NCBI GenBank assembly: GCA_900769375.1 | Contig: CAAGGN010000240.1 | Coordinates: forward strand, 1 to 11,722 | Direction: 5' to 3' | From: Clostridia bacterium | GTDB lineage: Bacteria; Bacillota; Clostridia; Oscillospirales; Acutalibacteraceae | DNA: 11,722 nucleotides | Part shown: positions 1 through 6,108 of the stretch, one piece after another | Layout: every line of letters begins with the position of its first letter | Numbering within the stretch: position 1 is the first letter of the stretch | Translations under genes and position numbers: made by a program | The notes under the pieces: generated by a model | The model's database searches: none | Told to the model about the DNA's origin: nothing | Seen by the model: only the letters and a program-made list of their open reading frames with translations

Positions 1-71
1 TCAAGCGTGATTTTTGAAATTCCATATTGAAGCAGCATTTTTTGTGCTTTAATTCTTGTTTCTGACATCAT
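1..71 (-). CDS. 5' end of a gene coupled to the XRE regulator (partial)
   Basis: Only the first 23 codons lie in the window; the protein starts MMSETRIKAQKMLLQYGISK and the frame is open to base 1. The first ATG (71-69) overlaps the TGA of the upstream regulator (70-68) as ATGA. A second in-frame ATG follows at 68-66. A GAGGAG motif 5 to 8 bases upstream can serve either start. The overlap implies co-transcription and translational coupling with the regulator. Short proteins encoded directly after XRE regulators in Bacillota mobile elements are often ImmA/IrrE-type metallopeptidases, and the N-terminus would not contradict that. No zinc motif is visible in this fragment, so the function is left open. 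Confidence 0.65.
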   Translation of the reverse strand, partial: MMSETRIKAQKMLLQYGISKITL

Positions 72-475
72 TTCAACTCCTCGCCCGTTTCAAACTGCCT
101 TCCTGCAAAGGAAATTCCATTAAATGCTTTGACTTGCGAATTGTTTTCTGTATTTGTGCATCTATTATGTTCAAGCGTTAATATTGTTTTTATCGTGTGA
201 ATACCACGCTCATCAAGTTCAGAAAGCATCTTGCATATATCATAGAACTGCTCGTTAAAGATAGTTAAATCAGCATCATAAATTTGTTTTAGATTCAACA
301 AGTTGCAAATCCTTATGACAGTATCGTATGAAGTTCCGCCGATGCCTTTTGCCAAAGCATTAGAAAGGGTGCTGTACGGAATGCCGCTTTTTTCAGAAAA
401 TTGTCGCACACTTTTGTATTGTCTTTTAATCTCAGTTTTAATGAGGTTAGTAATGCTGTCCAACTTGCAATCCAC
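68..475 (-). CDS. XRE-family helix-turn-helix transcriptional regulator
   Basis: This is a 135-residue protein with a Cro/CI-type helix-turn-helix at about residues 20-62 (SVRQFSEKSGIPYSTLSNAL, then a second helical stretch ending ICNLLNL). The C-terminal part (about 75-110, ending LDERGIHTIKTILTLEHNR) resembles the short tail of phage/ICE-type repressors in Bacillota. It probably represses its own promoter and perhaps that of the coupled downstream gene. The start is GTG at 475-473, the only start near the promoter, preceded by a weak GGTGAAAG ribosome binding site. A near-consensus promoter lies 20 to 47 bases upstream and carries repeated motifs that could be operators. Family assignment is secure; the target genes are unknown. 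Confidence 0.85.
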   Translation of the reverse strand: MDCKLDSITNLIKTEIKRQYKSVRQFSEKSGIPYSTLSNALAKGIGGTSYDTVIRICNLLNLKQIYDADLTIFNEQFYDICKMLSELDERGIHTIKTILTLEHNRCTNTENNSQVKAFNGISFAGRQFETGEELK

Positions 476-493
476 CTTTCACCAATTTATTCT

Positions 494-522
494 ATTATAT
501 CACCATTTTCGATTAATTACAA
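494..522 (-). promoter_or_regulatory. Promoter of the XRE regulator gene
   Basis: Read on the minus strand, TTGTAA (522-517) and TATAAT (499-494) are separated by exactly 17 bases, giving a near-consensus sigma-A promoter. The -35 box lies within one copy of a repeated TTACAAT motif (517-523), whose inverted copy ATTGTAA lies at 547-553. Autorepression through these sites is plausible but inferred. Confidence 0.8.
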
Positions 523-557
523 TAGGTTTTTAACGAAATTCGGTTAATTGTAACAAA

Positions 558-598
558 TAAAGAACGGATAACAGTTTTTCACTGCTATCCGTTCCTTA
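558..598 (-). terminator. Intrinsic terminator of the 2898-674 operon
   Basis: A hairpin with a stem of about 16 pairs (arms roughly 559-574 and 582-597, loop 575-581) is followed on the minus strand by a U-rich tract (TTCTTTATTTGTT overlapping the arm end). Two positions (571/585 and 561/595) are A-C mismatches on the plus strand but become U-G wobbles on the minus strand. This indicates that the minus-strand transcript is the one selected. It sits 76 bases after the stop codon of the 164-residue membrane protein. Confidence 0.75.
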
Positions 599-673
599 CT
601 TTGCACTCGTCAATCGGCTTATTTCATAGGATATTCAAAACATCCTTATGAGAAGTAGCCTTTTGACTGCTTT

Positions 674-1168
674 TTATTTTTTGCAACTTGCTTCATATTT
701 TGTTATGCAATCATTACATATGAAGATTTCGCGTGTTCCAACGACATTTTTTATCTTGCATTTTTCTAGGTTTTCACATTGATTATTGCAAATTAGACAT
801 TTGCCTTTTCTATATTCATTCTTGCGTAAAATACTTTTACAATGATATTTAGAATCTGCCAAATACTCTTTAAGCTCTATTTTTTCCTTTATAGTGTCAT
901 TAATTGCTTTGTTAATTTTATCTTCTGTACGTTTATCATAATGTTTTAAAGCATATACGGAATGTACTATTGATAAAACCATTAAAATAGAAAGTAAAAT
1001 TAAGAGTGGATGTCTGCTCATTACAGTTGTAGCAATTATACAAATAGTACCAATAATTTCAAAAGGTAAAAGCAATTCAAGATTAACTTTTCTTTGCTCA
1101 CGTCCTTTTGAAATTTCTGTGGCTTCTGGAAAATCTTTATATTCCTTATATGTATATTTGATTCTCAT
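674..1168 (-). CDS. Small membrane protein with C-terminal cysteine-rich zinc-ribbon-like domain
   Basis: This 164-residue protein is not recognised. It has a charged N-terminus (about 1-32), two adjacent hydrophobic segments at about 33-51 and 53-73 that should form a membrane hairpin, and a lysine/glutamate-rich helical stretch at about 78-115. The C-terminus is cysteine-rich (about 123-162) with CLICNNQC and, later, CNDC, plus two more cysteines between, a pattern that suggests bound zinc. It follows the nth stop codon by 40 bases on the same strand without a clear promoter of its own, so it probably belongs to the same transcript. It is the last gene before the terminator at 558-598. The ribosome binding site is weak (AAGGGG about 13 bases before ATG). 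Codon use is AT-rich compared with nth, which suggests an accessory origin. Confidence 0.7.
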   Translation of the reverse strand: MRIKYTYKEYKDFPEATEISKGREQRKVNLELLLPFEIIGTICIIATTVMSRHPLLILLSILMVLSIVHSVYALKHYDKRTEDKINKAINDTIKEKIELKEYLADSKYHCKSILRKNEYRKGKCLICNNQCENLEKCKIKNVVGTREIFICNDCITKYEASCKK

Positions 1169-1208
1169 ATACTCAATTCAACCCCTTCAAACACTTATTG
1201 CCGTTTAT

Positions 1209-1844
1209 TTACTTCTTTTTAATCTTTTTAGGGCAGAAATCATTTAGGGGACACTTTTCGCAATATGCCTTTCTTGCGGTACAGATATCCCTTCCGAAAA
1301 GTACGCTTCTATGGCAAAAATCATTGGATTTTTCGGGGGGAAGAAGTTTTCGCATAGCGTCTTCTACCTTTCGGGGCTCGGTGGTGCTTACGAGTCCTAA
1401 ACGGTTGCAAAGCCGTATAAAATGCGTATCCGTAACAACGGCGGGTTTGCCGTAAACATCACCTACGACCAAATTGGCGGTTTTTCTTCCAACGCCCGAA
1501 AGGGTGGTGAGCTCCTCAAGTGTATCGGGAACTTTTCCACCAAAATCCTCGGTGATTTTCTTGCCGATTTCTATTAAATCACGGGCTTTGGTTTTATAAA
1601 GTCCGCAGGTTTTAATAAGCTCTTCCACTCGCTCTATGGGCGCTTCGCCCATAGCTTTTGCCGTGGGGAATTCGCCAAAGAGGGCGGGGGTAACTAAATT
1701 TACTCTCGCATCAGTGCATTGAGCCGAAAGTCGAGTGGCTATCAGTAGTTGAAATGCATCCGAGTAGTTTAGAGAACATATTGCATCGGGATAAAGTTTC
1801 TCGAGGGCTTCAACGGCCCGTAAGGTTATTTCTTTTTTGGTCAT
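1209..1844 (-). CDS. nth: Endonuclease III (base-excision repair DNA glycosylase/AP lyase)
   Basis: Endonuclease III removes oxidised pyrimidines from DNA and cleaves the abasic strand. The 211-residue length is the family norm. Visible signatures are LLIATRLSAQCTDARVN (about 33-49), the helix-hairpin-helix LSGVGRKTAN with catalytic Lys121, catalytic Asp139 in VTDTH, and a C-terminal 4Fe-4S loop with Cys188, Cys195, Cys198 and Cys204 in the classic C-x6-C-x2-C-x5-C spacing. All key residues are present, so it should be active. The ATG at 1844 lies one base after the stop of the upstream membrane protein and has no obvious ribosome binding site of its own. Translation therefore probably depends on ribosomes finishing the upstream gene. 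Identification is firm. Confidence 0.96.
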   Translation of the reverse strand: MTKKEITLRAVEALEKLYPDAICSLNYSDAFQLLIATRLSAQCTDARVNLVTPALFGEFPTAKAMGEAPIERVEELIKTCGLYKTKARDLIEIGKKITEDFGGKVPDTLEELTTLSGVGRKTANLVVGDVYGKPAVVTDTHFIRLCNRLGLVSTTEPRKVEDAMRKLLPPEKSNDFCHRSVLFGRDICTARKAYCEKCPLNDFCPKKIKKK

Positions 1845-1845
1845 A

Positions 1846-2898
1846 TTATCTATTTATATCCGCAAGCTTAAGGTCGCCCGACTTGATGAATCCGAGTTTT
1901 CTCATTCCTTCGGCGATACCGAGGGTTAAAACTGCGGGAAGCACGAAATGCATAACGACGATTTGCAAAAGGGCCATTACGGGCTTAACTCCTGCGGCGG
2001 TCATTGCCTCAAAGGCAGAGAACTGACCTACAAGACCTGCCGAGCCCATACCCGAGCCCACGGGGTTGCTTACCATTTTTAAAAGGGCGGAAGAGATAGG
2101 TCCTAAAATTGCGCTTGAAATAATAGGCGGAAGCCATAAAATTGGTTTTCTAACAAGGTTAGGCATTTGAATCATAGAAGTGCCGATGCCCTGCGCTACA
2201 AGACCGCCAAACTTATTTTCGCGGTAGCTCATAACCGCAAATCCCACCATATGACAGCAACAACCAACGGTAGTAGCGCCTGCGGCAAGACCTGTAATTC
2301 CCATAGAAATACCGATAGCGGCAGAGGAAATGGGCAGTGTTAAAAGTATGCCCATAACTACAGAAACGATAACTCCGCCGATGATGGGGGAATTATCAAC
2401 ATTAAAGTTAACGAGCTCGCCGAGCCACTTCATAGCGGCAGAAATATAGGGGCCTACGAAATATCCTGCGGTAGCGCCTGCAAGGATGCAGCAAAGAGGG
2501 GTTAAAATGATTTCGAGCTTGGTTTTGCCCGAAACGAAATAGCCAACCTCAATGGCTACATAAGCGGCAATAAATGCGCCAAGGGGCTCGCCGGGGGCGC
2601 CCACTGTGAAAACACCTTGAGCAATACTCGGGAAGGCGCCAACCATACCGCAAACTGCGGCGCAAACGGTAGTTAAGGGGGATGCTTTTAATTTACAAGC
2701 AACGCCAACGCCAATTCCTGCGCCCGTTATTGTCTTGGCAACACTGCCGATGGCGGTGATATATTGCCCTATGGAATTATCACCGACAAGTTTACCGATT
2801 TGGCAGATAATGGTGCCTATGATAAGGGTTGAGAAGAGCCCGTAGGCCATTCCCGAAAGCCCATCAATAAACAGACGGTTTAAATACTTTTTAATCAT
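1846..2898 (-). CDS. PfoR-like / PTS EIIC_2-family membrane protein
   Basis: This is a 350-residue, very hydrophobic protein with about eight to ten membrane segments and many small residues. It matches the stand-alone PTS_EIIC_2 / PfoR (COG3641) type in length and in motifs such as TGAGIGVGVACKLKASPL (about 58-75) and GMGSAGLVGQFSAFEAM (about 283-299). Family members are called sugar PTS IIC-like permeases or putative toxin regulators after Clostridium perfringens PfoR. The substrate and regulatory role are not established. No IIA or IIB domain is fused or adjacent, so it may not be a working PTS. The start is supported by AAAGGA nine bases before ATG. It is the first gene of the operon with nth. 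Confidence 0.85.
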   Translation of the reverse strand: MIKKYLNRLFIDGLSGMAYGLFSTLIIGTIICQIGKLVGDNSIGQYITAIGSVAKTITGAGIGVGVACKLKASPLTTVCAAVCGMVGAFPSIAQGVFTVGAPGEPLGAFIAAYVAIEVGYFVSGKTKLEIILTPLCCILAGATAGYFVGPYISAAMKWLGELVNFNVDNSPIIGGVIVSVVMGILLTLPISSAAIGISMGITGLAAGATTVGCCCHMVGFAVMSYRENKFGGLVAQGIGTSMIQMPNLVRKPILWLPPIISSAILGPISSALLKMVSNPVGSGMGSAGLVGQFSAFEAMTAAGVKPVMALLQIVVMHFVLPAVLTLGIAEGMRKLGFIKSGDLKLADINR

Positions 2899-2950
2899 TT
2901 TTCTTTATCCTTTCCCGCATTTTAGCGGATATTATCGTAAATTTGAGGTA

Positions 2951-2979
2951 ATTATAGCACTTTTTTAAAAATATTACAA
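2951..2979 (-). promoter_or_regulatory. Promoter of the pfoR-like/nth operon
   Basis: On the minus strand TTGTAA (2979-2974) and TATAAT (2956-2951) are spaced by 17 bases, and the -10 box lies about 50 bases before the ATG at 2898. The short untranslated leader shows no strong structure. Confidence 0.8.
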
Positions 2980-3002
2980 CAAAAAATTAAAGGAAACACA
3001 GA

Positions 3003-3031
3003 TTGACATTTTTGAAAATTAACGATATAAT
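3003..3031 (+). promoter_or_regulatory. Consensus promoter of the leader/protease/lipoprotein unit
   Basis: A perfect TTGACA (3003-3008), a 17-base spacer and a perfect TATAAT (3026-3031). It is placed back to back with the divergent promoter at 2951-2979. Transcription should start near 3038 and first cover the leader ORF and terminator at 3060-3184. Confidence 0.88.
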
Positions 3032-3059
3032 TAAAACATAAAAGAAAGAGGTGTTACCA

Positions 3060-3116
3060 ATGGTTTATTTGTGTTTTCATAACAAAATGCTTTTGCGTAG
3101 CACAAATTGTTTTTAA
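3060..3116 (+). CDS. 18-codon leader ORF (possible attenuator peptide)
   Basis: A short ORF encodes MVYLCFHNKMLLRSTNCF. It is preceded by GAAAGAGGTG, a good ribosome binding site 6 to 7 bases before ATG, and starts about 20 bases after the expected transcription start. An intrinsic terminator follows 36 bases after its stop codon, before the main gene. Leader ORF, terminator and downstream gene in this order is the layout of ribosome-mediated attenuators, known for several antibiotic-resistance genes of Bacillota. The last codons contain GCACAA (3100-3105), which is complementary to TTGTGC (3172-3177) in the right arm of the terminator and could form a competing pairing. Translation and the peptide's role are inferred. 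Confidence 0.55.
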   Translation: MVYLCFHNKMLLRSTNCF

Positions 3117-3151
3117 CTACCGTATCAGGTAATTTATGGTTAAATATGCGG

Positions 3152-3184
3152 CGCACAGGCATTTGTTTTGCTTGTGCGTTTTTT
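3152..3184 (+). terminator. Intrinsic terminator inside the leader (attenuator)
   Basis: The arms CGCACAGGCA (3152-3161) and TGCTTGTGCG (3169-3178) form a 10-pair stem with one G-U wobble and a 7-base loop, followed at once by TTTTTT (3179-3184). It lies 20 bases before the start codon at 3204, just upstream of AAAGGAG. A second, weaker hairpin upstream (TTAAC/GTTAA and TACC/GGTA within about 3112-3142) may modulate it. Confidence 0.85.
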
Positions 3185-3238
3185 GTTTAAAGGAGAGAAA
3201 TTTATGAAAAAACTATACAAATTATAGCTATTATATGT

Positions 3239-3649
3239 TTGATATTTTCATTGTCGTTTTCAGGGTTTACTGTGGCAGCAAATTCAAAAATAACAGTATT
3301 CACAACTGGTATAGTTAGCGGCAATGTCGGAAATGAAGTAATAAAATATGCGGAAAATGTTTTTCAAAAGCATTTATATTCTTTTTTTGCGGATGGGTTA
3401 ATTACGGGACAAATAACTGATTGCACATTAGGACATTATTTCACCGTAAAAAACACAACAACAAATGACGATATTGTTTATTTCCCCGTATTAAAAAATG
3501 GAGAAATTATAGGATTGCTGGAAATAAGCTATAATAATTATGAGTACACATCTTCCTATTCTAAATCTTTTTCTGAGGAATTAACCAGATTGCTTTCTAA
3601 AAAAGACGGTAAAAATTATTTGTTGTTAACAGACGGAAATATTCTATAA
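3239..3649 (+). pseudogene. Fragment: signal-peptide remnant and propeptide-like region of the protease
   Basis: This open stretch of 136 codons carries the end of the signal peptide and the region between it and the catalytic domain. A TTG at 3239 could in principle start it, but no ribosome binding site precedes it and the positively charged signal-peptide N-terminus would be lost. The residues are mixed alpha/beta with no cysteine-protease motif. A role as inhibitory propeptide is inferred from position only. Confidence 0.6.
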
Positions 3650-3715
3650 GCATTTGACGGCAAAGCCACAAATGAAATATTCAAATTTTCTTATTCTGAT
3701 TTTCAATCTACTAAG

Positions 3716-4315
3716 ATGTTGGTATCACAAAGCGAAATAATGAATTATTCGAAAGTAATTACCTATGAAGATTTGACTACCGATTTATATGGGTTGTGTG
3801 ATGGGGCTGAAAATGGAACTTTAGCATATGATGGACCAAAAGCATATAAAACTTTGAATGTTCCGATAGTGAAACAAACTGGTCCAAATTGTTGGGCGGC
3901 TACGTGTGCTTCTGTTATAAATTACTATAATGGTACAACTTTAGGTGCGGATGACGTGGGAAGATTTATAAATCCTGGAAATCCAACTGCACATGCAACG
4001 TGGACTGATATGCAAAATGCATATGCACATTGGGGTATTTCGGCTACAAGAACAGATAGAATAAGTTTTAGTGCCGTAAAATCTTCCATTAATGCGAATG
4101 ACCCCATGCACTTGTTAATAAGAAGCGCTACCAACGGTCATTCAATAACGCTTATTGGATATGAAGATTGTAGTAATACAGGTAATGGCTATGTCTTAAT
4201 TTTAATAGAACCAGCGACTGGACAGCGCAGAACACAGTTATTAAAAAGCGATGGCAATTTTGAGTATTCTTTGGGAGGCCAGATTTTCGAATGGAAAAAA
4301 ACCATAAGATTTTAG
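3716..4315 (+). pseudogene. Fragment: papain-like catalytic domain of the protease
   Basis: This open stretch of 199 codons holds the whole recognisable peptidase domain. It has the oxyanion-hole Gln54 and nucleophile Cys59 in KQTGPNCWAA, His142 in NGHSITLIGYE, and a possible third catalytic position around Glu165 (IEPATG), where an Asn or Asp is usual. The ATG at 3716 is internal, has no ribosome binding site and would yield a protein without a signal peptide. Independent expression is therefore unlikely. It is in the same frame as the fragment ending at 3649. Its 3' end overlaps the lipoprotein gene by 25 bases. Confidence 0.65.
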
Positions 4316-4827
4316 CGTTTGTTTTAATTACTCTTTTGTTAATAGCTATATGTGGCTGTGAAAATCCAAGTCACATTAACAAAAGCGAAAATCAAAAACT
4401 AAGTATGGACGGAGTCGATAATTATTACGATTTCCCCGTAGATGAAGATGGTATTCCCCAATTAGATATAATAGAGGTGAACGGAATTTATTATAATTAT
4501 GATGGTGAATACAATTTAGATGAGAACGGATTTGCCGATACATTTGTTATAGATATTGAAAGAGCAGAGAAAATAAATGTAGCAATGGCCAATAGTGAAC
4601 CATTCGCGAAATGGTTTATAAAGAGGTCTGAAAATTATTCCGTGAAAGAAACCCTGGCCTTATGTGACAAAAGGACGACAGATGAAATTTTTTATGGCGC
4701 GTCAACTGAAATTGCGTTGTTTGAAATTGTTCCGAGTGATTCAACCAGCGAGATAAATTTTAGTTTTGCGTATAAAGATTCTCAATCAAGTATTGTTCGA
4801 TATAATCTAAAAATAAACATAAAGTAA
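4291..4827 (+). CDS. Predicted lipoprotein of unknown function
   Basis: This 178-residue protein begins with a lysine-containing N-terminus, a hydrophobic segment (about 7-22) and a Cys at 23 in ICGC followed by Glu-Asn-Pro, fitting a signal-peptidase-II lipobox. It should be anchored outside the membrane. The mature part is acidic, rich in Tyr, Asp and Asn, and looks beta-strand rich; no family is recognised. The gene overlaps the 3' end of the broken protease by 25 bases. A GGGAGG motif 12 bases upstream is a rather distant ribosome binding site. Being the only partner of a secreted protease gene, it could be an inhibitor, adaptor or substrate, as staphostatins pair with staphopains. That is speculation from position. 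The reading frame is intact although the protease is not. Confidence 0.75.
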   Translation: MEKNHKILAFVLITLLLIAICGCENPSHINKSENQKLSMDGVDNYYDFPVDEDGIPQLDIIEVNGIYYNYDGEYNLDENGFADTFVIDIERAEKINVAMANSEPFAKWFIKRSENYSVKETLALCDKRTTDEIFYGASTEIALFEIVPSDSTSEINFSFAYKDSQSSIVRYNLKINIK

Positions 4828-4828
4828 G

Positions 4829-4869
4829 AAACTCAAACGCCCTATTCTAGACATAGGGCGTTTGAGTTT
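4829..4869 (+). terminator. Terminator hairpin after the lipoprotein gene
   Basis: A perfect 17-pair inverted repeat (arms 4829-4845 and 4853-4869, 7-base loop) begins one base after the TAA of the lipoprotein gene. The stem ends are A/T-rich (AAACTC/GAGTTT), supplying the T tract in either direction. It separates the accessory unit from the downstream phosphatase operon. Confidence 0.85.
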
Positions 4870-4888
4870 ATTGCCCTAAAAATTAAAG

Positions 4889-4917
4889 TTGCCATAGATA
4901 AGGAAGTATGGTAAAAT
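4889..4917 (+). promoter_or_regulatory. Promoter of the histidine phosphatase/ruvX operon
   Basis: TTGCCA (4889-4894) and TAAAAT (4912-4917) are spaced by 17 bases. The expected transcription start leaves a leader of only about 12 bases before ATG at 4936. The ribosome binding site there is poor. Confidence 0.6.
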
Positions 4918-4935
4918 GGTGGTTGGTGATAATTA

Positions 4936-5601
4936 ATGACTAAAGTTTATATGATACGCCACTGCGAAGCAATGGGCAATGTTGCCCGTGTTTTTCAGGG
5001 CACAAGCGATTTTGATATAAGTGAAACGGGCGCTATTCAGCTCGAATATTTAAAGGAAAGATTTAAGGATATTCATATTGATAAGATTTATTCAAGCCCC
5101 TTAATCCGCGCCGTTAAAACCGCCGAGGCCGCCACCGAGGGCAAAGGCCTTAAGGTTATTAAGGATAGAGGCCTTATTGAGCTTCACGGCGGCGTGGTTG
5201 AAGGCAGACCCTTTAAAGAGGCCTTTGCCGAATATCCCCACCTTGCAGAGCAATGGGATAACCACCCTGAAGATTTTCTCCCTGCCAATGGGGAAAGTAT
5301 GCGAAGCGCCTATAATAGAATTTGGGAAACTATCTGCCGTATAGTTAGGGAAAACAAGGGTAAAACTATTGCAATTTCCACCCATGGCGGTGTCACGCGA
5401 TGTCTTATGTGCCGCCTTAATTACGGTGATATAAAAAAACTTAAGGATACTCCTTGGAGTGATAATACTGCGGTAAGTCAGATTAACTTCGATGATGAAC
5501 TTAATCCCACCCTCGTATTTATGAACGACCATAGCCACGTACCCGATAAATATATGCCAAAGCGCAACCGAATTTCAAGCTTTATAGGAGATAAATCATG
5601 A
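4936..5601 (+). CDS. Histidine phosphatase (phosphoglycerate mutase superfamily)
   Basis: This is a 221-residue member of the histidine phosphatase superfamily. The N-terminal MIRHCEA motif places Arg8 and the phospho-accepting His9. Supporting active-site residues are Arg58 in SSPLIRAVKTA, the acidic Glu82 in GLIELHGG, and the second His150 in ISTHGG. The usual RHG is RHC here, a tolerated variation. Such proteins are annotated as phosphoglycerate mutase, alpha-ribazole phosphatase or broad-specificity phosphatases, and the sequence alone does not decide the substrate. The stop codon overlaps the ruvX start as ATGA, so the two are translationally coupled. Family confidence is high, substrate confidence low. 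Confidence 0.9.
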   Translation: MTKVYMIRHCEAMGNVARVFQGTSDFDISETGAIQLEYLKERFKDIHIDKIYSSPLIRAVKTAEAATEGKGLKVIKDRGLIELHGGVVEGRPFKEAFAEYPHLAEQWDNHPEDFLPANGESMRSAYNRIWETICRIVRENKGKTIAISTHGGVTRCLMCRLNYGDIKKLKDTPWSDNTAVSQINFDDELNPTLVFMNDHSHVPDKYMPKRNRISSFIGDKS

Positions 5602-6017
5602 TAATAATGTCGGTGGATTTAGGTAAGGCAAGAACGGGAATTGCCGTTAGCGACAGTGGTGAAAGCTTTGCCTTTCCAAAAAAAGTTATAACCGAATATA
5701 ACGAGGAAAAGCTCATAAATAAAATCTGCGAGACCGCTAAAGAACTTGGCGCGAAAATGATGGTTGTGGGCGTTCCTAAAAATATGGATGGTTCAAGTGG
5801 ATGGAGAGCCGATGAATGTATCGCTATAGCCGATAAAATAAAAGAAAAATCGGGGATAGAGGTAAATATGTGGGATGAGAGGTGCACCACCGTATCGGCG
5901 CACACCTATCTCAATATGACCGATACCCGAGGGAAAAAGCGTAAGGAGCTGGTTGATGCGGTACCCGCACCCATCATTCTTGAAGATTATCTAAATTATA
6001 AGAAAAATAATCGGTAA
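5598..6017 (+). CDS. ruvX: RuvX/YqgF-type RNase H-fold nuclease (putative Holliday junction resolvase)
   Basis: This 139-residue protein has the typical family length. The RNase H-like fold is marked by SVDLGKARTGIAVSD (Asp7), VVGVPKNMDGSSG (about 57-68), WDERCTT (Glu94) and DAVPAPIILEDYL (Asp120). The three acids are placed as in YqgF/RuvX proteins, which act in 16S rRNA 5'-end maturation and possibly junction resolution. The first ATG overlaps the upstream TGA and follows AGGAG at the right distance. A second Met at codon 4 could also start it. No terminator is evident before the next promoter. Confidence 0.93.
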   Translation: MIIMSVDLGKARTGIAVSDSGESFAFPKKVITEYNEEKLINKICETAKELGAKMMVVGVPKNMDGSSGWRADECIAIADKIKEKSGIEVNMWDERCTTVSAHTYLNMTDTRGKKRKELVDAVPAPIILEDYLNYKKNNR

Positions 6018-6046
6018 ATATTGTTAAAATTTTATCTAATTTCCTA

Positions 6047-6075
6047 TTGTTTTTTCTGTCGAAAGATAGTATAAT
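6047..6075 (+). promoter_or_regulatory. Promoter of the scaffold/GGGtGRT operon
   Basis: TTGTTT (6047-6052), a 17-base spacer and TATAAT (6070-6075). The leader is about 27 bases and carries AAAGGAG seven bases before ATG, consistent with the strong expression suggested by the codon use of both genes. Confidence 0.72.
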
Positions 6076-6108
6076 GACCTTGTATGAAAATTCGAAAGGA
6101 GTACACAT

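Larger units (their letters stand above)
3204..4315 (+). pseudogene. Secreted papain-like cysteine protease, disrupted by frameshift and stop
   Basis: The ATG at 3204 has a good ribosome binding site (AAAGGAG), but its frame stops after seven codons (MKKLYKL). Adding one base to the six-A run at 3207-3212 restores a signal peptide (MKKTIQIIAIICLIFSLSFS) that continues in the frame running to 4315. In that frame a TAA at 3647-3649 is the only further stop. The repaired protein would be about 370 residues: signal peptide, a prodomain-like region to about residue 190, then a papain-fold domain. That domain has a Gln-Thr-Gly-Pro-Asn-Cys-Trp active site (Cys at about 230) and a catalytic His (about 313) in GHSITLIGYE. 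It resembles secreted staphopain or C39/C70-like peptidases; the exact family is uncertain. Two lesions indicate a decayed gene unless they are assembly errors. Confidence 0.8.

Noticed and set aside
1198..2026. Plus-strand frames across nth and the pfoR-like gene
   Set aside because: They run antisense to genes with firm motifs and show no protein family features.
3207..3212. Transcriptional slippage at the A6 run rescuing the protease frame
   Set aside because: Six As is short for efficient slippage, and the second lesion (TAA at 3647) would remain.
5101..5905. Minus-strand frames across the phosphatase and ruvX genes
   Set aside because: They are shadows of clearly identified plus-strand genes; no start signals or family motifs.
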